Part shown: in pieces, positions 61,702-64,000 of the stretch
Layout: every line of letters starts with the position of its first letter
Numbering within the stretch: the first letter of the stretch is position 1
Assembly (NCBI GenBank): GCA_000381625.1
Contig: KB906767.1
Span: 2,904,772 to 2,968,771 of the forward strand
Reading direction: 5' to 3'
DNA: 64,000 nt
From: Bryobacterales bacterium KBS 96
Lineage (GTDB): Bacteria > Acidobacteriota > Terriglobia > Bryobacterales > Bryobacteraceae
The notes under the pieces: generated by a model
What the model saw: only the letters and a program-made list of their open reading frames with translations
Told to the model about the DNA's origin: nothing
The model's database searches: none
Program-made: the position numbers and the translations under genes

Positions 61702-64000
61702 TCAGCGCTTCTTCCGCTTGCCGCGCTTTGGCCCAACCTCAACAATGGCAAATTGCAGCTTCCGTTCCGCCGCATCCGCGCGGTCCAAACGTACACGAAC
61801 GGCATCGCCGACGGAGAAGGTGCGGCGGGTGCGGACGCCAATGACCTGTCGCGTCGGTTCATGGTAGAGATAGCGGTCGTCCGCGAGCGTATCGATCGGC
61901 ACAAGCCCTTCGATGAACAGTTCTGTCAACTCGACGAAGAAGCCGAACTTGGCTGTGCTGATGATCAAGGCATCGAACTCATCGCCGACGCGGTCCTCCA
62001 TGAATCGTACTTTTTTCCACTCAATCAGTTCGCGCTCGGCTTCGGCTGCGCGGCGTTCCGTGAATGAGCAATCCTCGCCAAGCCGGTGTAGTTCCTCTTC
62101 ATCGAGCAGCGATTGCCGCTCATCCAGGTAGTGCGTCAGAATGCGGTGGACCACCAGATCGGGATAGCGCCGTATGGGCGAGGTGAAATGCGTGTAGGCC
62201 GTGGCTGCCAGCGCAAAATGACCCTTGTTCTCGTTGCTATACCGGGCCTGCTTTAAGGAACGCAACATGAGATAACTGAGAATGCGCTCTTCCGGTTTGC
62301 CGGCTATTTTCGCAATCAGCTTTTGATAGTTGCGCGAAGAGATCGCAAAATCTTCGCGCGGCAGACTTAGGTCTTTTCGCACTTTCCGCCCGTCACGCTT
62401 CCGCTGAACGATTGGGAATTTTCGAACCGGGATAGCGCCCACGCCTAGCGAATAACCAAAATGAGCCGCGATCTCTTCGAAATCGGAAACGCGCTTGGGA
62501 TCGGGCATTTCGTGGATGCGATATAGGCTGGGGATACTGGCATCCTCCAGATATCCGGCAACGGCTTCATTCGCCGCGAGCATGAACTCCTCGATAATGC
62601 GGTGCGCAATATTCCGTTCGGAGCGCGTGACTCCGATCATCTGGCCCTCCAAATCGAGCTCGATATTCGCTTCCGGCATGTCGAAATCGATCGATCCGCG
62701 TTTTGTGCGTTTGCGGTTCAGAATCAACGCCAGTTCCCGCATCAACTCGAAGCGCCCGACAAAGCCGCGATAATGGTCGCGCATGGCTGCATCGCCTTCC
62801 AGCGCCCGGAACACATTCGTATAGGTCATGCGTTCGGCGCTGCGGATGATGCCTTTTGTGAAATCCCGTGACACAACGGCGCCTTGCCGGTCGATTTCGA
62901 GCAGCGCCGATAGAACCAGCCTGTCTTCCTGAGGGCGCAACGAACAAATATCGGTCGATAGCTCCACCGGCAGCATGGGCACCGCGCGATCCGGAAAATA
63001 GACGCTTGTTCCGCGAAACAGCGCCTCGGCGTCAATCGGACTTCCAGGCTTCACGTAATGGCTGACGTCCGCAATATGCACGTGCAGCGCGAAATTGCCG
63101 TTCGCCAGCCGGTCTACCCAAACCGCGTCGTCGAAGTCCCGCGCCGTCTCGCCGTCGATGGTGACGATATCCAGCGAGCGAAAATCGCGGCGGCCTGTCA
63201 TTTCATCGGGAGGAATCTCGTGAGATATACGCTGCGCCTGTTCGGTCGCTTCCGGAGGAAATTCATGAGGCAGGTGATGTTTGCGGATTACGATTTCAAC
63301 GTCGATACCGAAATCGTCGGGATAGCCGAGAATCTCGATGACTCGGCCGACCGGGCCCTCTCCGTTTTCAGGGAATTCGAGGATTTCCGTATTGACGATC
63401 ATGCCATCAAGATCCTCAACGGACTTCGCGTCGGGAGCGGAGGCCCCGACCCGGTCGCGCGACGTGTGGCCTCGCGGAATCTCCAGTCCTTCGGGAATTT
63501 CGATCCACTGCTGGATGCGCTCATCGGAAGGAATCACAAAATTGCCGCGGCGTTTGACGCGAAACTCCCCCACGACAGTCGTGTGCGCCCGGTGAAGAAT
63601 ACGAACGATCTCGCCCTCGGCGCGTCCCTCCCGGCTTTGACGCGAAATATGGGCCAGCACGCGGTCGCCATGCATTCCCTTTTCCGCCTCTTTTGGAGGG
63701 AGGAAAACGTCGCCCGCGATGCCTTCGAGAGGCCGGTCGGGAATCAGGAACCCATACCCGTCGCGGTGCAGCGTCAGCTTTCCGGTGACATATTCCGAGT
63801 TCTCCGCGACGGCAATGAAGTGATCGGATCGTATTTCCACGATTTCACCCAGCCCGGCGAGTCGATCGAGCGACGTATCCAGCTTTGCGCGATCATCCCC
63901 GGACACGCGCAATTCCTTGATGAGTTGTTTGTAGCTGGCGCGGCCATGCGGCAGCTTTCGAATGTGCGCGAGCAGGGCCGCGTCGTTGATGTCGCGAAGC
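61702..64000 (-). CDS. rnr: Ribonuclease R (5' end outside window)
   Basis: A 3'-5' exoribonuclease of the RNB family that degrades structured RNA. In order: winged-helix region at the window edge (LLAHIRKLPHGRASYKQLIK read from 63990-63920), cold-shock domains (GKLTLHRDGYGFLIPDRPLE), the RNB domain with active-site acids in TIDGETARDFDDAVWVDRLA, FPDRAVPMLPVELSTDICSL and AATAYTHFTSPIRRYPDLVV, and the S1 domain near the C-terminus, ending in a basic tail GPKRGKRKKR. The GTG at 63912 is unlikely to be the start: the frame stays open and in family to the window end. The stop is at 61702. Confidence 0.95.
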   Translation of the reverse strand, partial: LRDINDAALLAHIRKLPHGRASYKQLIKELRVSGDDRAKLDTSLDRLAGLGEIVEIRSDHFIAVAENSEYVTGKLTLHRDGYGFLIPDRPLEGIAGDVFLPPKEAEKGMHGDRVLAHISRQSREGRAEGEIVRILHRAHTTVVGEFRVKRRGNFVIPSDERIQQWIEIPEGLEIPRGHTSRDRVGASAPDAKSVEDLDGMIVNTEILEFPENGEGPVGRVIEILGYPDDFGIDVEIVIRKHHLPHEFPPEATEQAQRISHEIPPDEMTGRRDFRSLDIVTIDGETARDFDDAVWVDRLANGNFALHVHIADVSHYVKPGSPIDAEALFRGTSVYFPDRAVPMLPVELSTDICSLRPQEDRLVLSALLEIDRQGAVVSRDFTKGIIRSAERMTYTNVFRALEGDAAMRDHYRGFVGRFELMRELALILNRKRTKRGSIDFDMPEANIELDLEGQMIGVTRSERNIAHRIIEEFMLAANEAVAGYLEDASIPSLYRIHEMPDPKRVSDFEEIAAHFGYSLGVGAIPVRKFPIVQRKRDGRKVRKDLSLPREDFAISSRNYQKLIAKIAGKPEERILSYLMLRSLKQARYSNENKGHFALAATAYTHFTSPIRRYPDLVVHRILTHYLDERQSLLDEEELHRLGEDCSFTERRAAEAERELIEWKKVRFMEDRVGDEFDALIISTAKFGFFVELTELFIEGLVPIDTLADDRYLYHEPTRQVIGVRTRRTFSVGDAVRVRLDRADAAERKLQFAIVEVGPKRGKRKKR

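Noticed and set aside
1-64000. CRISPR array
   Set aside because: No regularly spaced direct repeats were seen; the repeats found are single palindromic elements.

Overview
The window looks like a chromosomal segment of an acidobacterium, most likely of the Bryobacterales/Solibacter type. This is inferred from gene content: a large secreted Oar/TonB-type receptor with a carboxypeptidase-regulatory domain, a von Willebrand A protein of the 'acidobacterial VWFA-related' kind, two-domain VOC proteins, and a tiny AT-hook-like protein. GC is moderate to high throughout. No rRNA, tRNA, CRISPR array, integrase or transposase was recognised.

Layout. 1-2.7 kb: housekeeping block (DUF1385 membrane protein, prfA, prmC). 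3-11.5 kb: TonB-type receptor, a small secreted protein and a decayed copy of both, a two-domain VOC protein, a VWA protein and a one-domain VOC protein. 11.6-26.5 kb: two divergent operons. The leftward one encodes a di-haem cytochrome c lipoprotein, a GMC flavo-oxidoreductase, a protein joining a subtilisin to a thermolysin-like metallopeptidase, and an enolase-superfamily dehydratase. The rightward one encodes a membrane-inserted patatin, an unknown protein and an FAD-linked oxidase, followed by a GH42-like glycosidase. 29-30.3 kb: ferritin-like protein and lysozyme-like protein.

30.8-47.85 kb: a compact, intact, one-strand phage-type head-and-tail operon: possible small terminase, large terminase, portal, scaffold, major capsid, connector/neck proteins, tail tube, G/GT tail chaperone with a textbook A_AAA_AAC -1 frameshift site, very short tape measure, two distal-tail proteins, a hub/tip protein with a lambda gpL-like cysteine cluster, and a 991-residue terminal structural protein. 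It ends at a strong bidirectional terminator. It has no recognisable integrase, repressor, replication or lysis module, and every gene is open. This is the best candidate for an undescribed system: a gene-transfer-agent-like or domesticated virion cluster of an acidobacterium. A recently stripped prophage is the main alternative.

47.9-64 kb: ordinary chromosome again. It holds a TPR protein, a solute symporter/amino acid permease pair, the AT-hook-like miniprotein, an SDR - pterin carbinolamine dehydratase - beta-lactamase/NamZ-fusion operon, a YcxB-like protein, proline dehydrogenase, a small CxxC membrane protein, a PBP1B-type peptidoglycan synthase and RNase R (cut by the window end). Short palindromes with core GAGGCATGCCTC and a second hairpin-bearing repeat are scattered between genes, including inside the virion operon.
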